This document shows, piece after piece, positions 32,480 to 41,762 of a DNA stretch of 64,000 bases (positions within the stretch are counted from its first letter, which is position 1; every line of letters begins with the position of its first letter). The notes beneath the pieces are model-generated. The model was not told where the DNA came from. It ran no database searches and worked only from the letters and a program-made list of their open reading frames with translations. The position numbers were made by a program, and so were the translations under genes. Location: assembly GCA_965208065.1 (NCBI GenBank), contig OZ242313.1, positions 310,001-374,000 of the forward strand, read 5' to 3'. Origin of the DNA: Bin103 sp002238925 (GTDB lineage Bacteria > Spirochaetota > Spirochaetia > SZUA-6 > Bin103).

Positions 32480-33435
32480 TGGCCGTTCTCCTCCGGCGCC
32501 GAAACGTGGCCGGTCAAGGTCAGGAACACGTCGTCGAGCGTCGGGCGGCGCAACCCGACATCGCGCACCGCGATGTGCGCCTGCTCCAGTTCGTGCAAGG
32601 CCGCGGCGAGCACCGGCGCGCCGCCCGCGATCGGCGTGATCAGCGTACGCGAACGCACGTCGGCCAGTTGCTCGCCCACCGCAAAGCGGGCGAGCGCGGC
32701 GCGCGCCGGCTCCAGGGCCGCCCCGTCGGTGACCGTGACCTCGATCCGCTCGGCGCCGATACGGCTCTTCAGCTCGTCGGCCGTACCCTCCGCGATGGCG
32801 CGGCCGTGGTCGATTACCAGGATGCGGTCGGCGAGCTGGTCCGCCTCCTCCAGGTACTGGGTGGTGAGCAGCACGGTGGTGCCGCCGCCGACCATGCCGC
32901 GAATCACCTCCCAGAGCTGGCGCCGGCCCTGCGGGTCGAGGCCGGTGGTCGGCTCGTCCAGGAACAGCACCGGCGGCGCCGCCACCAGGGCGCCGGCCAG
33001 GTCGAGCCGGCGCCGCATGCCGCCGGAATAGGTCTTGACCGGCCGCCCGCCCGCCTCCGCCAAGTCGAACAGCTCCAGCAACTCGCCGGCGCGGGCGCGC
33101 GCCCGATGGCGGCCCAAGTGATAGAGGCGGCCCACCATGACCAGGTTCTCGAACCCGGTGAGGTGCTCGTCCACCGCCGCGAACTGGCCGGACAGGCCGA
33201 TGCGCCGGCGCACGTCGCGCGGCCGGCTCCTCACGTCGATCCCCGCCACCCGCGCGCTGCCGGCATCCGGCTCCAGTAGCGTCGCCAGGATGGAGACGGC
33301 GGTGGTCTTGCCCGCACCGTTCGGGCCGAGCAGGCCCAGCACCGAGCCCTCGGCCACGGCCAGATCGAGCCCGTCCAGGGCGGTGACCTCACGGTACCGC
33401 TTTACCAAGCCGCTGGCTTCAACGAGATTCGCCAT
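32476..33435 (-). CDS. ABC-2 type exporter ATPase (DrrA-like)
   Basis: 319 aa. Walker A GPNGAGKTTAV, Q-loop GLSGQFAAVDEHLTG, signature YSGGMRRRLDLA, Walker B VLFLDEPTTGLDPQGR and switch region LLTTQYLEEAD. The C-terminal extension after residue 230, ending RRPTLDDVFLTLTGH, is the daunorubicin-resistance type. It energises the downstream-encoded permease. ATG at 33435. It diverges from arfB across 60 bp, where a shared promoter region must lie. Confidence 0.94.
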   Translation of the reverse strand: MANLVEASGLVKRYREVTALDGLDLAVAEGSVLGLLGPNGAGKTTAVSILATLLEPDAGSARVAGIDVRSRPRDVRRRIGLSGQFAAVDEHLTGFENLVMVGRLYHLGRHRARARAGELLELFDLAEAGGRPVKTYSGGMRRRLDLAGALVAAPPVLFLDEPTTGLDPQGRRQLWEVIRGMVGGGTTVLLTTQYLEEADQLADRILVIDHGRAIAEGTADELKSRIGAERIEVTVTDGAALEPARAALARFAVGEQLADVRSRTLITPIAGGAPVLAAALHELEQAHIAVRDVGLRRPTLDDVFLTLTGHVSAPEENGQ

Positions 33436-33495
33436 GGCCGGAATATACGGCCGGCCCTTGATCGAGCGAGCGCCGGTCAGTACTCATAGGCGGTT

Positions 33496-33918
33496 ATGGT
33501 GCAAGTGGCCCCGGGAATTGCCATACCGGAGGAGGAACTCGACGAGCGGTTCGTGCAGAGCGGCGGGCCGGGCGGGCAGAACGTGAACAAGGTAGCCACC
33601 GCGGTGCAGCTCCGCTTCGACGCCACCGGCTCCCCGTCGCTGGCGCCGGAAGTGCGGCAGCGCCTGTTGAGCATCGCGGGCACCCGCGTCACCGCCGAGG
33701 GGGAGCTGGTCATTACCGCGCGCCGGTTTCGCACCCAGGAGGCGAACCGCCGCGACGCGCGGGCGCGGCTCTCTGCGCTCGTCGCGCGGGCGCTCGAAGA
33801 ACCCCGGCCCCGGCACGCCACCCGCCCCACCCGCGCCGCCCGCGAGCGGCGCCTGCAAGACAAGGTTCGCCGCGGCGCCGTCAAGAGGCAGCGCACCCCG
33901 CCCGGCGACGACGATTGA
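33496..33918 (+). CDS. arfB: alternative ribosome-rescue factor ArfB (peptidyl-tRNA hydrolase)
   Basis: 140 aa. The catalytic GGQ loop lies in VQSGGPGGQNVNKVATAVQL (about 22-40), as in class I release factors. The basic C-terminal tail (RERRLQDKVRRGAVKRQR) is the part that enters the empty mRNA channel of stalled ribosomes in ArfB/YaeJ. Length matches the family. It lacks the anticodon-reading domain of RF1/RF2. The start could be ATG at 33496 or slightly downstream. Confidence 0.93.
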   Translation: MVQVAPGIAIPEEELDERFVQSGGPGGQNVNKVATAVQLRFDATGSPSLAPEVRQRLLSIAGTRVTAEGELVITARRFRTQEANRRDARARLSALVARALEEPRPRHATRPTRAARERRLQDKVRRGAVKRQRTPPGDDD

Positions 33919-33980
33919 CGCCACGCCACGCCGCCGTGGAGGTGCAGCCCGGTGACACAGGAGACGAAAGGAAATTCAGC

Positions 33981-34865
33981 ATGAAGACCATAGCTATCAT
34001 CAGCCCCGGCAACATGGGGCACGCCGTCGGGCGGCTGCTCGGCAGCCGCGGCTTCGACGTGGTTACCTCGCTCGCCGGCCGGTCGGCGCGCACCGGTGGG
34101 CTGGCCGCGAAGGCCGGCATCCGCGACTCCGGCAGCGTGGAGGCGCTGGTTGCGGAGGCCGACCTGGTGCTGTCGATCATGCCGCCGGCCGCCGCCGTGG
34201 CAGCCGCGCAGGAGGTGGCGGCCGCCATGGCCGCGGCGGGCGCCGCCCCGCCCTACGCCGACTGCAACGCCATCGCGCCCGCGACCACGGCACGCGTCGG
34301 TGAGCTGATCGGCGCCGCCGGCGCCCCCTACATCGATGCCGGCATCATCGGCGGCCCGCCGGCAGGCGGCAACGGCCCGCGGTTCTACGCCTCCGGCCCG
34401 GCCGCCCACCTGCTGGCGCCGCTGGAGGGCGGCGGACTCGTGGTACGCGACCTCGGCGGCGCCATCGGACGCGCATCCGCGCTCAAGATGTGCTACGCCG
34501 CGGTCACCAAGGGCACCTCGGCGTTGCAGTTCGCCCAGCTCGCCGCCGCCAGCCGGCTGGGCGTGGACGAAGCGCTCGCCGCCGAGCTGGCGGCGAGCCA
34601 GTCCGCCACGTACGCCGGCATGCAGCGCGCTCTGCCGGGGCTGCCGGCCAGGGCGCCGCGCTGGATCGAGGAGATGCGCCAGATCGCGGCCACCTTCGAG
34701 TCGGTGGGCGTACCCGGCGACTTTCACCGCGGCGCCGCCGCCCTTTATGAACTGCTTTCCGCCACCCCGTTCGCCGACGAGCCGGAGGAGGCGGTCGACA
34801 CCTCGCGCACCCTGGAAACCACCGTCGCCGCCCTGACCGAGATCTGCGCCCGCCGCGACCGGTAG
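33981..34865 (+). CDS. NAD(P)-binding 6-phosphogluconate dehydrogenase-like protein (DUF1932)
   Basis: 294 aa from ATG at 33981, preceded by AAAGGAAA. The Rossmann motif is IAIISPGNMGHAVGRLL (GxxxMG type), and beta-hydroxyacid-dehydrogenase-like signatures appear as LSIMPPAAA and YIDAGIIGGPPAGGNGPRFY. The helical C-terminal half (ALKMCYAAVTKGTSALQFAQ) corresponds to DUF1932. Lys in KMCYAAVTKG could be the catalytic lysine. It is likely an oxidoreductase acting on a small hydroxyacid, substrate unknown. It is 6 bp upstream of the methyltransferase gene. Confidence 0.85.
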   Translation: MKTIAIISPGNMGHAVGRLLGSRGFDVVTSLAGRSARTGGLAAKAGIRDSGSVEALVAEADLVLSIMPPAAAVAAAQEVAAAMAAAGAAPPYADCNAIAPATTARVGELIGAAGAPYIDAGIIGGPPAGGNGPRFYASGPAAHLLAPLEGGGLVVRDLGGAIGRASALKMCYAAVTKGTSALQFAQLAAASRLGVDEALAAELAASQSATYAGMQRALPGLPARAPRWIEEMRQIAATFESVGVPGDFHRGAAALYELLSATPFADEPEEAVDTSRTLETTVAALTEICARRDR

Positions 34866-34870
34866 ACCGC

Positions 34871-35743
34871 GTGGCGAATGGCGACGCAAGCATGGGCGGT
34901 GCCAAACGGCTCCGCGGCTTGCCGATCGGCTCGGGGCATCCGGCGTTCAAGGAGCTGCTGCGCATCCGGCGCGGCAGCACGCCAGCGGAAGACGGCCGGG
35001 TGGTGGCCGAGGGGCTGTGGGCGGTGCAATTGCTGCTCCGCCTCGGCACCTCGATCGAGCAGTTGTTCTGGTGCCCTGAGCTGACCTACTCCACGGAGGC
35101 ACGAGATTGCGCCGCGGCGGCCGGAGAACACGCCCGCGATGCGTTCCTGGTGTCGGCCAAGAGCATGCTTCGGATCTCCGACCGCGACGCGCCGGAGGGG
35201 CTGCTGGCGCTGGTGCGACAGCCGCGCTGGCCGGCTGAACAGCTCGCGCTCGGCGAGAACGCACTGATCGTGGTTGCCGACGGGCTGGAGAGCCCCGGCA
35301 ACCTCGGCACGCTGCTGCGCACCGCGGACGGCGCCGGCGCCGAGCTGGTGGTAGTGACCAACCGGCGCGCCCGCATCAACCACCCGCAGGTGTTCCGGGC
35401 AAGCCACGGCATGAGCCTGAAGGTTCCGCAGGTCGAGTTCGCCCGCGCCGAGGATGCGGTCGCGTGGCTGCGGCGGCACCGCTGCACCGTCTACCTGGCC
35501 GCGCCCGGCGGCGGCACCCACTACCGGCGGCTCGACTACGGCGGGCGCACCGCGCTGGTGTTCGGCAGCGAGCGGTTCGGCCTGTCCCCGGCGTGGGCGG
35601 CACCGGCGTCTCGCCGCGCCGCGATTCCGATGCTCGGTGCCGCCGATTCCCTGAACGTGGCGGCCGCGGCGGCGATCTTGCTCTACGAGGTACGCGCCCG
35701 CAAACAAGGCTGGGACAACTGGGACAAAGGGGCCCGTGAGTAG
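34871..35743 (+). CDS. TrmH/SpoU-family RNA 2'-O-methyltransferase
   Basis: 290 aa, GTG start at 34871. An N-terminal substrate-binding domain (about 1-125) is followed by a SPOUT knot. Motif 1 is ADGLESPGNLGTLLRTADGA (Asn and Arg present), motif 2 ALVFGSERFGLS and motif 3 IPMLGAADSLNVAAAAAILL. These residues bind S-adenosylmethionine and catalyse methylation of a ribose in tRNA or 23S rRNA. The specific position cannot be assigned. It overlaps or abuts its neighbours (5 bp after the dehydrogenase stop), suggesting one operon. Confidence 0.92.
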   Translation: MANGDASMGGAKRLRGLPIGSGHPAFKELLRIRRGSTPAEDGRVVAEGLWAVQLLLRLGTSIEQLFWCPELTYSTEARDCAAAAGEHARDAFLVSAKSMLRISDRDAPEGLLALVRQPRWPAEQLALGENALIVVADGLESPGNLGTLLRTADGAGAELVVVTNRRARINHPQVFRASHGMSLKVPQVEFARAEDAVAWLRRHRCTVYLAAPGGGTHYRRLDYGGRTALVFGSERFGLSPAWAAPASRRAAIPMLGAADSLNVAAAAAILLYEVRARKQGWDNWDKGARE

Positions 35744-35779
35744 TTGCCGCCGGGCGGCTATGATACGCGATACCAGACG

Positions 35780-36184
35780 ATGGAATCACTTCACAAGACC
35801 GGAACCTCCGACACCGCGCAGAGCTTCGCCGTCCTTGCCGACGCCGCGCGCCTGGTGCTTGCCCGCTGCCCGTGGACCTCGGCGCAGACCGCGGAGGGGT
35901 ACACCGCGCAACTGCGTTCCGAGGCGGACGAGGCGCTGCTCGCGGTCGCGAACCGCGATCACGAGAACTTCAAGGAGGAGCTCGGCGACCTGGTGTGGGA
36001 TGTCGTGATGTGCGCCCTGCTGGCCGAACGCAGCGGCCACTTTCCGGCGCACGAGGTGTTCGACGACGTGGTGGCCAAGATGCGCCGCCGCAAGCCGTTC
36101 GTGTTCGACGGCACCGACGTGACCGAGGAGGAGGCGCAACGGATCTGGGTCGCCGCCAAGGCACGGGAGAAGCAGACAAGGTGA
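35780..36184 (+). CDS. MazG-like nucleoside triphosphate pyrophosphohydrolase
   Basis: 134 aa from ATG at 35780, a single-domain MazG-type protein. The all-alpha metal-binding pattern is visible as CPWTSAQT, then LRSEADEALLAVANRDHENF and KEELGDLVWDVVMCALLAER (EExxE and ExxD motifs). VVAKMRRRKPFVFDGT completes the fold. It likely removes damaged or non-canonical NTPs or dNTPs. It is half the length of E. coli MazG, corresponding to one domain. It lies 36 bp after the methyltransferase gene. Confidence 0.88.
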   Translation: MESLHKTGTSDTAQSFAVLADAARLVLARCPWTSAQTAEGYTAQLRSEADEALLAVANRDHENFKEELGDLVWDVVMCALLAERSGHFPAHEVFDDVVAKMRRRKPFVFDGTDVTEEEAQRIWVAAKAREKQTR

Positions 36185-36218
36185 GTCGTTCCGACCGGGA
36201 CACCGGGGCTGGCTCGTA

Positions 36219-36767
36219 GTGGACGATCGCTACCTCGCGCTGCTGCGCGGCATCAACGTGGGCGGCAACAACATCATCGCCAAGGACGACCTGCGCCGCT
36301 GTTTCGAGGACCTCGGCTGCACCAACGTGCGCACCTACATCCAGAGCGGCAACGTCGTGTTCCGCGCGCCGGAGGGAGACACGGGCCAGCTCACCGAACG
36401 CGTCGAGTCCGGCCTGTCCGAACGCTTCTCCTACGCGGCCCGCGCCATCGTGCTGTCGCATGCCGGGTACCACGCCGCGCTGGGCGCCGCCCCGGCCGCC
36501 TGGGGCGAGGACGACGCCTACCGCCACAACGCCCTGTTCACCCTGGCCGGGACAACTGCTGAAGACGTGCTCGCAGGCCTGCCGCCGGTCAACGAGGAAT
36601 TGGAAACGGTGGCCGCCGGCCCCGGTATCATCTTCTGGTCGGCGGAGAAAAAACGCGTGACCCGCTCCGCCTTCGTCAAGCTGCCGGCGCTGCCCGTCTA
36701 CCGGCAGGTTACCATCCGCAACCACAACACGGTCCGCCGCCTCGCCGCCCTGCTCGAAGAGACGTAG
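36219..36767 (+). CDS. DUF1697 family protein
   Basis: 182 aa, GTG start at 36219. The family signature is YLALLRGINVGGNNIIAKDD at the N-terminus, then YIQSGNVVFR (about 40-50) and a C-terminal KLPALPVYRQVTIRNHNTVR. It covers the whole DUF1697 domain. The family has a ferredoxin-like fold and no established function. It follows the MazG-like gene by 34 bp in the same direction and is convergent with metG. Confidence 0.9.
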   Translation: MDDRYLALLRGINVGGNNIIAKDDLRRCFEDLGCTNVRTYIQSGNVVFRAPEGDTGQLTERVESGLSERFSYAARAIVLSHAGYHAALGAAPAAWGEDDAYRHNALFTLAGTTAEDVLAGLPPVNEELETVAAGPGIIFWSAEKKRVTRSAFVKLPALPVYRQVTIRNHNTVRRLAALLEET

Positions 36768-36787
36768 CGCGGGAGCGGCGGCTCGGC

Positions 36788-38443
36788 TTAGTGAGAAGGG
36801 TCGGCTTCCGCCTTGGTGGCGTCGACCACCTTGTCGATATCCTTGCGGTCCATGCGGGTGATCAGCGGCTTGAACTTGCCGATTGCGTGGTCGAGGAGCG
36901 GCGTCCCGGCGTCGGCCCAAGTCAACTCGCCGGTGTTCAGGAACGCCTCCGTCCTACCGGCCATGGCGGGCAGGATCGGCTTCAGGTAGACCATCAGCGC
37001 GCGGAATGCGTTGATGCCGAGCGAGCAGACGCCGTGCACCTCGTCGCGGCGCTCGGGGTCCTTGGCGTGCTTCCACGGTTCGCGGTCCGCGATGTAGGCG
37101 TTGGTGCGGTCGGCGAGCGCGGTGATTTCGCGCACCGCCCGGCTCACGTCGCCGCTTTCGTACAGGTCGCCGATCCGGCCGGCGGCCCCGCTGACCTCGC
37201 CCCACAGCTCGGGGTCGTGAATGGCCCCCGCGAGTTTGCCGTCGAACTGCCGGGCAATGAAGCCGGAGCAGCGCGAGGCGATGTTGACCACCTTGCCTAC
37301 CAGGTCGGAGTTCACCCGCTGCACGAAGTCGTCCAGGTTCACGTCGACATCGTCGGTGTTGGGCACCAGCTTGGTGGCGAAGTAGAAGCGCAGGTATTCG
37401 GGATCGAGGTGGTCGAGATAGGTGGCCGCGTTGATAAAGGTGCCGCGCGACTTGGACATGCGGGTGCCGCCGACCGTAATGAAGCCATGCGTGTGCACCT
37501 TGGTCGGGGTGCGGAAGTCGGCGCCGGTCAGCACCGAGGGCCAGAACAGGGCGTGGAAGTTGATGATGTCCTTGCCGATGAAGTGGTGCACCTCGGCGCT
37601 GCTGCCGGGATCCCAGAAGTCGTCGAAGGTCAGGCCCTCGGTGCGGTCGCACAGGTTGCGGAAGCTGGCGATGTAGCCGATCGGCGCGTCCATCCACACA
37701 TAGAAGTACTTGCCCTCGGTGTCCGGGATGCGGAACCCGAAGTAGGGGGCGTCGCGGCTGATGTCCCACGGCTTGAGCCCGGCGCCGAGCCACTCGGCGA
37801 GCTTGTTGGTCACCTCCGGCTGCACGGCATCGCTGGCGGTCCACTCCTTCAGGTAGTCGGTGAACTGCGGCAGGTCGAAGAAGTAATGCAGCGACGCCCT
37901 GCGCACCGGGGCGGCGTCGGACATGAGCGAGCGCGGCGCGCCGAGCTCGGTGGCGTCGTAAGTGGCGCCGCAGGCGTCGCAGTTGTCGCCCGGCTGCTCG
38001 GCGGCGCCGCAGCGCGGACAGGTGCCGCGCACGTGCCGGTCGGCCAGGAACAGGCCGCGCTCGGGATCGTAGAGCTGCTCCACCTCGCCGGTGAAGGTCA
38101 GCCCCTTTGCGGCGAGGCGGCGGTAGATCAGGGTCGCGTAGTGCTCGTTCTCCGGCGAGTGGGTGCTGTAGTAGTTGTCGTGGCTGATGTGGAAGCGCCG
38201 GAAATCGTCGGCGTGAGCGCGGCGCAGCGGTTCGATCAGCGCCTCCGGCGTAGTGCCGCTCTGCTCCGCGAGCAACATGGTGGCGGTGCCATGGGCGTCG
38301 TCGGCGCACACGTAGATGCACTCGTTGCCGGCCATGCGCTGGTAGCGCACCCAGATGTCGGTCTGGATGTGCTCGAACAGGTGGCCGAGATGGATGGCGC
38401 CGTTGGCATACGGCAGCGCACTGGTAACGAGGATTCGACGCAT
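36788..38443 (-). CDS. metG: methionyl-tRNA synthetase
   Basis: 551 aa from ATG at 38443. It charges tRNA-Met with methionine. The class I HIGH motif is HLGH in YANGAIHLGHLFEHIQ, the zinc-binding insertion has CPRCGAAEQPGDNCDACG (about 135-155), and KMSKS appears as RMSKSRGTF (about 330). The anticodon-binding helical domain fills about 380-530. The C-terminal EMAP/Trbp111-like dimerisation domain of longer MetG proteins is absent. Confidence 0.96.
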   Translation of the reverse strand: MRRILVTSALPYANGAIHLGHLFEHIQTDIWVRYQRMAGNECIYVCADDAHGTATMLLAEQSGTTPEALIEPLRRAHADDFRRFHISHDNYYSTHSPENEHYATLIYRRLAAKGLTFTGEVEQLYDPERGLFLADRHVRGTCPRCGAAEQPGDNCDACGATYDATELGAPRSLMSDAAPVRRASLHYFFDLPQFTDYLKEWTASDAVQPEVTNKLAEWLGAGLKPWDISRDAPYFGFRIPDTEGKYFYVWMDAPIGYIASFRNLCDRTEGLTFDDFWDPGSSAEVHHFIGKDIINFHALFWPSVLTGADFRTPTKVHTHGFITVGGTRMSKSRGTFINAATYLDHLDPEYLRFYFATKLVPNTDDVDVNLDDFVQRVNSDLVGKVVNIASRCSGFIARQFDGKLAGAIHDPELWGEVSGAAGRIGDLYESGDVSRAVREITALADRTNAYIADREPWKHAKDPERRDEVHGVCSLGINAFRALMVYLKPILPAMAGRTEAFLNTGELTWADAGTPLLDHAIGKFKPLITRMDRKDIDKVVDATKAEADPSH

Positions 38444-38555
38444 GGTAGCGCGCAAGATAACAGCACCGGGCGACCGGGGGAAAGAGAGCCGGCCGGTGAT
38501 GACGGGGGATATTGACAGGGTCGCGGCGCGTCCGTACCTTGTCGAAGCTCATCCT

Positions 38556-38639
38556 GCCCGGATGGTGAAATTGGTAGACACGCTAGGTTCAGGGTCTAGT
38601 GGCCTTACGGCTGTGGAGGTTCGAGTCCTCTTCCGGGCA
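38556..38639 (+). tRNA. tRNA-Leu (anticodon CAG)
   Basis: 84 nt with acceptor GCCCGGA/TCCGGGC and discriminator A at 38639. The anticodon arm is CTAGG-TTCAGGG-TCTAG, giving anticodon CAG (codon CUG). The long variable arm (TGGCCTTACGGCTG) of class II tRNAs and T-arm GGAGG-TTCGAGT-CCTCT are present. CCA is not encoded. Confidence 0.95.
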
Positions 38640-38657
38640 TCCCCGCCGCGCCGCGCA

Positions 38658-39530
38658 TTATTGCGCCGCCGCCGCCGCGTGGAATCGCTCCAGCAGCTTG
38701 ATGTGCGATTCGACGTCCAGGAGGCCAAGCCGCATCGTGTCGATGCTCAGGTGGGTGCCGCCGATTTCCCGCCACGCCCGCACCCGATCGATCCAGTCCT
38801 GTTCGCCGGCGCCGGGGTCGGCGGGCATGCGACCGTTCAGGCCGATCGCGGCGGGGTCGCGCCCGTACTCGCGCGCGTAGCCCTGCATGCGGGCCAGTAG
38901 CGCGCGGCCCTCGGCGTCGGGCTGAAACTGCGGCATCCAGCCGTCGGCAAGGCGGGCGATGCGGCGCAGCACGCGCTCCTCGCCGCCGCCGATCCAGATC
39001 GGGATCGGGCGCTGCACCGGCAGCGGCTCGATGCCGGCGTCGGTGATCCGGTGCCAGGTGCCGTCGAAGGTCACGGCACGCTCGGTCCACAGCGCGCGCA
39101 GCAGCGCCACCTGCTCTTCGCAGCGGCGCCCGCGGTTGTGGAAGTCGGTGCCGAGCGCCTCGTACTCCACGGCGTTCCAGCCAATGCCGATGCCGAGCCG
39201 CAGCCGCCCGCCGCACAGCACGTCGAGCGCCGCCGCCTGCTTGGCCACCAGCACGGTCTGCCGCTGCGGCAGGATCACGACGCCGGTGGCGAACTCGATG
39301 CGCTCGGTGAGCCCGGCCAGGAAGCCGAACAGCACGAACGGCTCATGGAACACCGAGTCGATGTCGTACGGCCCGCGCCAGGCGGGCCGGCTGGCGGTAT
39401 TGGCGCCCACCACGTGCTCGTAGGCCAGGATGTGATGGTAGCCGATCTGCTCCACCGCCTGGCCGTAGGCGCGCACCGCGCCCGGGTCGGCGCCGATCTC
39501 GATCTGCGGAAAAACGACTCCCAGCTTCAT
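38658..39530 (-). CDS. LLM-class F420/FMN-dependent oxidoreductase
   Basis: 290 aa from ATG at 39530. Luciferase-like TIM-barrel protein of the F420-associated type (TIGR03619-like): MKLGVVFPQIEIG at the start, AYEHVVG, ATGVVILPQRQTVLVAKQAA, then LGIGIGWNAVEYEALG and IPIWIGGGEERVLRR. The GIGWN.EY.ALG motif and the TFDG segment are typical of F420-using members. The cofE and npdG genes elsewhere in the window make F420 a plausible cofactor. The substrate is unknown. It stands alone next to tRNA-Leu. Confidence 0.88.
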   Translation of the reverse strand: MKLGVVFPQIEIGADPGAVRAYGQAVEQIGYHHILAYEHVVGANTASRPAWRGPYDIDSVFHEPFVLFGFLAGLTERIEFATGVVILPQRQTVLVAKQAAALDVLCGGRLRLGIGIGWNAVEYEALGTDFHNRGRRCEEQVALLRALWTERAVTFDGTWHRITDAGIEPLPVQRPIPIWIGGGEERVLRRIARLADGWMPQFQPDAEGRALLARMQGYAREYGRDPAAIGLNGRMPADPGAGEQDWIDRVRAWREIGGTHLSIDTMRLGLLDVESHIKLLERFHAAAAAQ

Positions 39531-39579
39531 CGCCTGCCTCCTCGCTGCGGGCAAGGGTACGGCAGGCGCACCGCCCGCG

Positions 39580-40653
39580 TCACGGCCACACCACCCGGCC
39601 CTCCTCATACGCCGCCTCCAGGAACTGCGTGGCGAACGCCTGCGCCACGTCCAGCTCCCGCGCCAGCGCGCCGTAGCGCACCAGCAGGTCGTGGAACTCC
39701 TGCCACTGCTGCAGGGTCATCGCACCCAACCCATGCGCGTCGGTCACCGCCGACACCGCGTCCGCCTGCTCCGCTTCCAGCATGAACCGCATGTGGTCCC
39801 GATCCTCCTTGCCGGCATAGCGCATGACGATGTTCAGCGTCTCCTCCGGGTGGGAGAACGAGAACTCCAGGCCCTTCAGCGCGGCCTTCAGGAAGCGGGC
39901 GATCAGCTCCGGCTCGTCGGCAATCAGGTCCTCGCGCGCGATGTAGGTCAGGCCCAGCGCCGGCACACCGAACGCGGATGGATCGAACTGCACCACCTCG
40001 AAGCCGAGCTTGCGCAGGGTGTCGGGCTCGTTCGACTTGAACACCGCCAGCACGTCCACCTTGCCCTGCACCAGGATGCGGGGGTCGAAGCCCACCCGCA
40101 CCTCCTGCACCAGCCCGCGGTTCACGCCGGCGGCATCCGCGATGGCCAGGTACTCGGGCGGCAGGCTGATACGGTAGCCGACGGTGCGGCCCTCCCAGTC
40201 GCGCGGGCTTTCGATGCCGGAGTCGGCGAGTGCGATGAATGTCTGCTGCCCGCGCTGCCCGAACAGTGCAATGGCACGGATTGGGACGCCTGGATCGGCA
40301 CGCCGCTTCAACACCGAGCCGGCGGCGGCGGTGGTCACGTCGACGTCCCCGGACAGCAGAAGCTGCAGGTGCTGGCCGGTGGAGTGGTGGATGGTCACGT
40401 CCAGCCCCTGCTCGGCGAAGTAGCCCTGCTCCAGCGCCACGTAGACGGCCACGAACGGCAGGTTGGCCTGCGGCTTGAACCCCGCCATGAAGATCACCGA
40501 GCGTGGCGGCTGCGGCGCTTCCGGCGGGCGCGAGTCCGGTGCCGCGTCCACGCCGCCGGCTGCCAGCGCCGGATGGGCGGACGCTACCGCGAGCGCCGCC
40601 GGCAACAACCGCAGCCGCCACCGCCGCGCCCGCAGCCTCGGTGCCGCGCGCAC
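39580..40653 (-). CDS. NMT1/SsuA-type ABC transporter substrate-binding protein
   Basis: About 357 aa from GTG at 40653 (start uncertain; the frame is open far upstream, over the permease gene). A positively charged segment and hydrophobic stretch ending AHPALAAGG suggest a signal peptide. The binding domain shows FKPQANLPFVAVYVALEQGY, then FAEQGLDVTIHHSTGQHLQL and a final HGLGAMTLQQWQEFHDLLVR. This is the NMT1/THI5-like family that binds pyrimidine precursors, taurine or other small organics. The permease and ATPase genes lie upstream in the same direction. Confidence 0.88.
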   Translation of the reverse strand: MRAAPRLRARRWRLRLLPAALAVASAHPALAAGGVDAAPDSRPPEAPQPPRSVIFMAGFKPQANLPFVAVYVALEQGYFAEQGLDVTIHHSTGQHLQLLLSGDVDVTTAAAGSVLKRRADPGVPIRAIALFGQRGQQTFIALADSGIESPRDWEGRTVGYRISLPPEYLAIADAAGVNRGLVQEVRVGFDPRILVQGKVDVLAVFKSNEPDTLRKLGFEVVQFDPSAFGVPALGLTYIAREDLIADEPELIARFLKAALKGLEFSFSHPEETLNIVMRYAGKEDRDHMRFMLEAEQADAVSAVTDAHGLGAMTLQQWQEFHDLLVRYGALARELDVAQAFATQFLEAAYEEGRVVWP

Positions 40654-40967
40654 TGCCGCGCTGACTGGCAGCAGCAACAGCCGCGACCGCGCGGTGGGCC
40701 GCCTCGCTGCCGCCGACCGCCGATCCGGCAGACGCTTCGCAAGACGGCGCGCCGGACCAGGAGGCACCGACGCGGCGTGGCGCCGGAGACCACGACAGCC
40801 GGAGCGCAGGACCCGTCCGGCGAACACCATTCCGGGATGCGCGGTTGCTCCGCGGCGCCAGGGTCCGTGCAGGGCCATGGCCATCGACCGCCGCACGGTC
40901 TGCGGCAGATGCCACCGGCAGGCGGCGGTCGTTCGGACCGATGCGCCGGGCCTTGCACGGCGGGGCC
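40654..40967. other. 314-bp gap between importer permease and substrate-binding gene
   Basis: The sequence has no credible gene of its own. The frame of the binding protein stays open through it on the minus strand, with Arg/Pro/Ala-rich, shadow-like codons. If the binding protein started higher, its signal peptide would be abnormally long. No strong terminator or promoter was recognised. Confidence 0.4.
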
Positions 40968-41762
40968 TTACGCGATGAAGGTCGATTCGTGCCAAAACAG
41001 TATCCTCCGTTCCAGGGCCGAGACGGCCAGGCTCAGGCCGATGCCCATTACCGCCAGGGTAAAGATCGCTCCGAACAGGGTCGGAGTGTCGAGATTCGCG
41101 TGGGCAACGATGATCACCGCCCCCAGGCCGCGGTCGGCGCTGAACCACTCGCCCACCACCGCGCCGATCACCGACAGCGGGATCGACACCCGGAAGGCGG
41201 CGAACAGGTAGGGCATGGCGCTCGGCACGCGCAACCTGAAAAACACCTCGCGGCGCGACGCGGACACCGAGCGCAGAAAGTCCAGCGCGCCAGGATTGAC
41301 CGCGCGCAGTCCGGTGACCCCGTTCACGAGTGCCGGAAAAAAGGTAATCAGCGCGGCGATCAGCACCTTCGGCATCACTCCGAATCCGAACCAGATCACG
41401 AACAACGGTGCCACGGCCACGATCGGCGTCACCTTGACCAGCACGGCGAGCGGCAGCAGGGCCCGCTCCAGAACCTGCGAGTGCGCCATTGCGGTAGCGG
41501 CGGACAGCGCCACCCCGGTGCCGAGCAGGAAGCCGCCGAGCGCCTCGGCCAGGGTAATTGCACCCTGGCCGAGGAAGTAGCCGGGATCCACGCTCATGCG
41601 CACCGCCACTACCGACGGGGCGGGCACCAGGTAGACCGGCGTTCCCGCCACCGCGATCCACGCCTCCCACACCGCGCCCACCACCAGCAGGCTGACCGCG
41701 GTCGGCAGGAGCGCCGCCACGCGCTGCGCCGCCGGGCGCGGCCAAGCCGCCCGCATCAGCAC
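40968..41762 (-). CDS. ABC transporter permease (SsuC/TauC/ThiX type)
   Basis: 264 aa with about six membrane segments. The BPD-type permease loop is the motif EAA-like SASRREVFFRLRVPSAMPYL (about 170-190), the contact site for the ATPase. LPLAVLVKVTPIVAVAPLFV and WFGFGVMPKVLIAALITFFP are characteristic of the SsuC/TauC family. It is coupled to the ATPase gene upstream by a 7-bp overlap (41756-41762) and forms an importer for a small organic compound with the NMT1-type binding protein. Confidence 0.93.
   Translation of the reverse strand: MLMRAAWPRPAAQRVAALLPTAVSLLVVGAVWEAWIAVAGTPVYLVPAPSVVAVRMSVDPGYFLGQGAITLAEALGGFLLGTGVALSAATAMAHSQVLERALLPLAVLVKVTPIVAVAPLFVIWFGFGVMPKVLIAALITFFPALVNGVTGLRAVNPGALDFLRSVSASRREVFFRLRVPSAMPYLFAAFRVSIPLSVIGAVVGEWFSADRGLGAVIIVAHANLDTPTLFGAIFTLAVMGIGLSLAVSALERRILFWHESTFIA

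Noticed and set aside
36791..38515. 574-codon plus-strand frame opposite metG
   Set aside because: It is an antisense shadow, common in GC-rich genes; metG is clearly conserved on the minus strand.
40654..41745. 721-codon frame upstream of the binding protein
   Set aside because: It mirrors the permease gene and has no protein-like composition; only the last 357 codons form a binding protein.
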